The translations under genes were made by a program, and so were the position numbers. The notes below the pieces were generated by a model. It ran no database searches, was not told the DNA's origin, and was given only the letters and a program-made list of their open reading frames with translations. From positions 1 through 32,066 of the forward strand of contig JAMPAO010000014.1 of NCBI GenBank assembly GCA_023667165.1: a stretch of 32,066 nt of DNA, written 5' to 3'. Shown here piece by piece: positions 31,809 to 32,066 of the stretch. This DNA comes from Ruminococcus sp. Its GTDB lineage: Bacteria > Bacillota > Clostridia > Oscillospirales > Ruminococcaceae. The stretch's first letter is position 1. The number at the start of each line of letters is the position of its first letter.

Positions 31809-31882
31809 TATATCAGAGCCTGTTCGGGAAGCTCCGAACGGTTCCGAGGGGAATATTAATACTAAGGAGATCGGCATACTCA

Positions 31883-32066
31883 ATGAAAATTTACTTCACC
31901 CGCCACGGAGAGACGGATCAAAACAGGCAAAATATCATTCTCGGAAGAACGGACGTCGGTCTGTCAAGGACGGGTCACACGCAGGCTGCCGCGCTGGCGG
32001 CGGAATTTGCGGGAAAATACAGGGACGTGGGCGCAATAATATGCTCGCCGATGAAAAGGGCAGTAC
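31883..32066 (+). CDS. Histidine phosphatase (phosphoglycerate mutase-like), 5' part
   Basis: The gene is cut by the window edge after about 61 residues. The N-terminus MKIYFTRHGETDQN carries the RHG phosphohistidine motif, followed by ILGRTDVGLSRTGHTQAAAL and a conserved CSPMKRAV, which fits the cobalamin phosphatase/phosphoglycerate mutase superfamily. The exact substrate cannot be told. AAGGAG at 31864-31869 is 13 nt before the ATG at 31883, a rather long spacing. Confidence 0.85.
   Translation, partial: MKIYFTRHGETDQNRQNIILGRTDVGLSRTGHTQAAALAAEFAGKYRDVGAIICSPMKRAV

Noticed and set aside
1..32066. CRISPR array, tRNA or rRNA genes
   Set aside because: No spaced direct repeats or conserved RNA gene sequences were found on reading both strands; this was by eye and not by a covariance search.

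Overview
The window looks like a chromosomal segment of a Gram-positive, clostridial-type Bacillota, most like the Ruminococcus/Oscillospiraceae group. The evidence is: AGGAGG-type ribosome binding sites throughout, sigma-A promoters with 17-bp spacers, a spoVG gene, Gram-positive style lipoproteins, a YfhO-family membrane protein, and a Tn4451/TnpX-type mobile element common in gut clostridia. A perfect 16-bp parS-like palindrome (30440-30455) suggests the region lies in the origin half of the chromosome. No rRNA, tRNA or CRISPR array was seen.

Layout. (1) 1-2089: a GC-rich palindromic element, then a lone acetolactate synthase large subunit gene (ilvB) with its own promoter and terminator. 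(2) 2089-2649: the 3' remnant of an acetyltransferase (GNAT) gene. (3) 2650-15007: an integrative mobilizable element of about 12.36 kb, bounded by 28-bp imperfect inverted repeats, that has split that GNAT gene. The 5' part of the gene is at 15008-15757, and joining the two flanks restores one continuous frame. (4) 15008-18917 (minus strand): GNAT, CPBP protease, lexA and murC, tightly packed or overlapping, so probably one operon read from murC towards the GNAT. (5) 19081-26449: spoVG, a Nudix hydrolase, YfhO, a short-chain dehydrogenase, a split ThrE-type exporter and an RlmI-like methyltransferase. (6) 26541-31612 (minus strand): ABC-F ATPase, HD protein, HAD phosphatase, a membrane protein and mnmA. 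(7) A histidine phosphatase gene runs off the right edge.

The mobile element has two halves. The left half (2.65-7.67 kb) is the mobility module: large serine recombinase, TnpW-type small protein, relaxase, MobC, a structured region that is the best oriT candidate, and an XRE-type regulator. The right half (7.84-14.9 kb) is cargo in three transcription units: a cyclophilin-like lipoprotein with a CMD-cupin fusion and an esterase; a LysR regulator; and a MerR regulator followed by a flavodoxin lipoprotein, a DUF4405-type membrane cytochrome, a second flavodoxin lipoprotein and a double cyclophilin-like lipoprotein. Two of the cargo promoters share a nearly identical 18-bp block over the -35 region, so they may be co-regulated.

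The most interesting hypothesis is that this cargo is a mobile redox system acting outside the membrane. It would combine FMN-type flavodoxins tethered outside the membrane, a membrane haem protein, and small-ligand-binding cyclophilin-like lipoproteins, with cytoplasmic CMD-cupin and esterase enzymes. Family calls come from recognised motifs; the joint function is inference.
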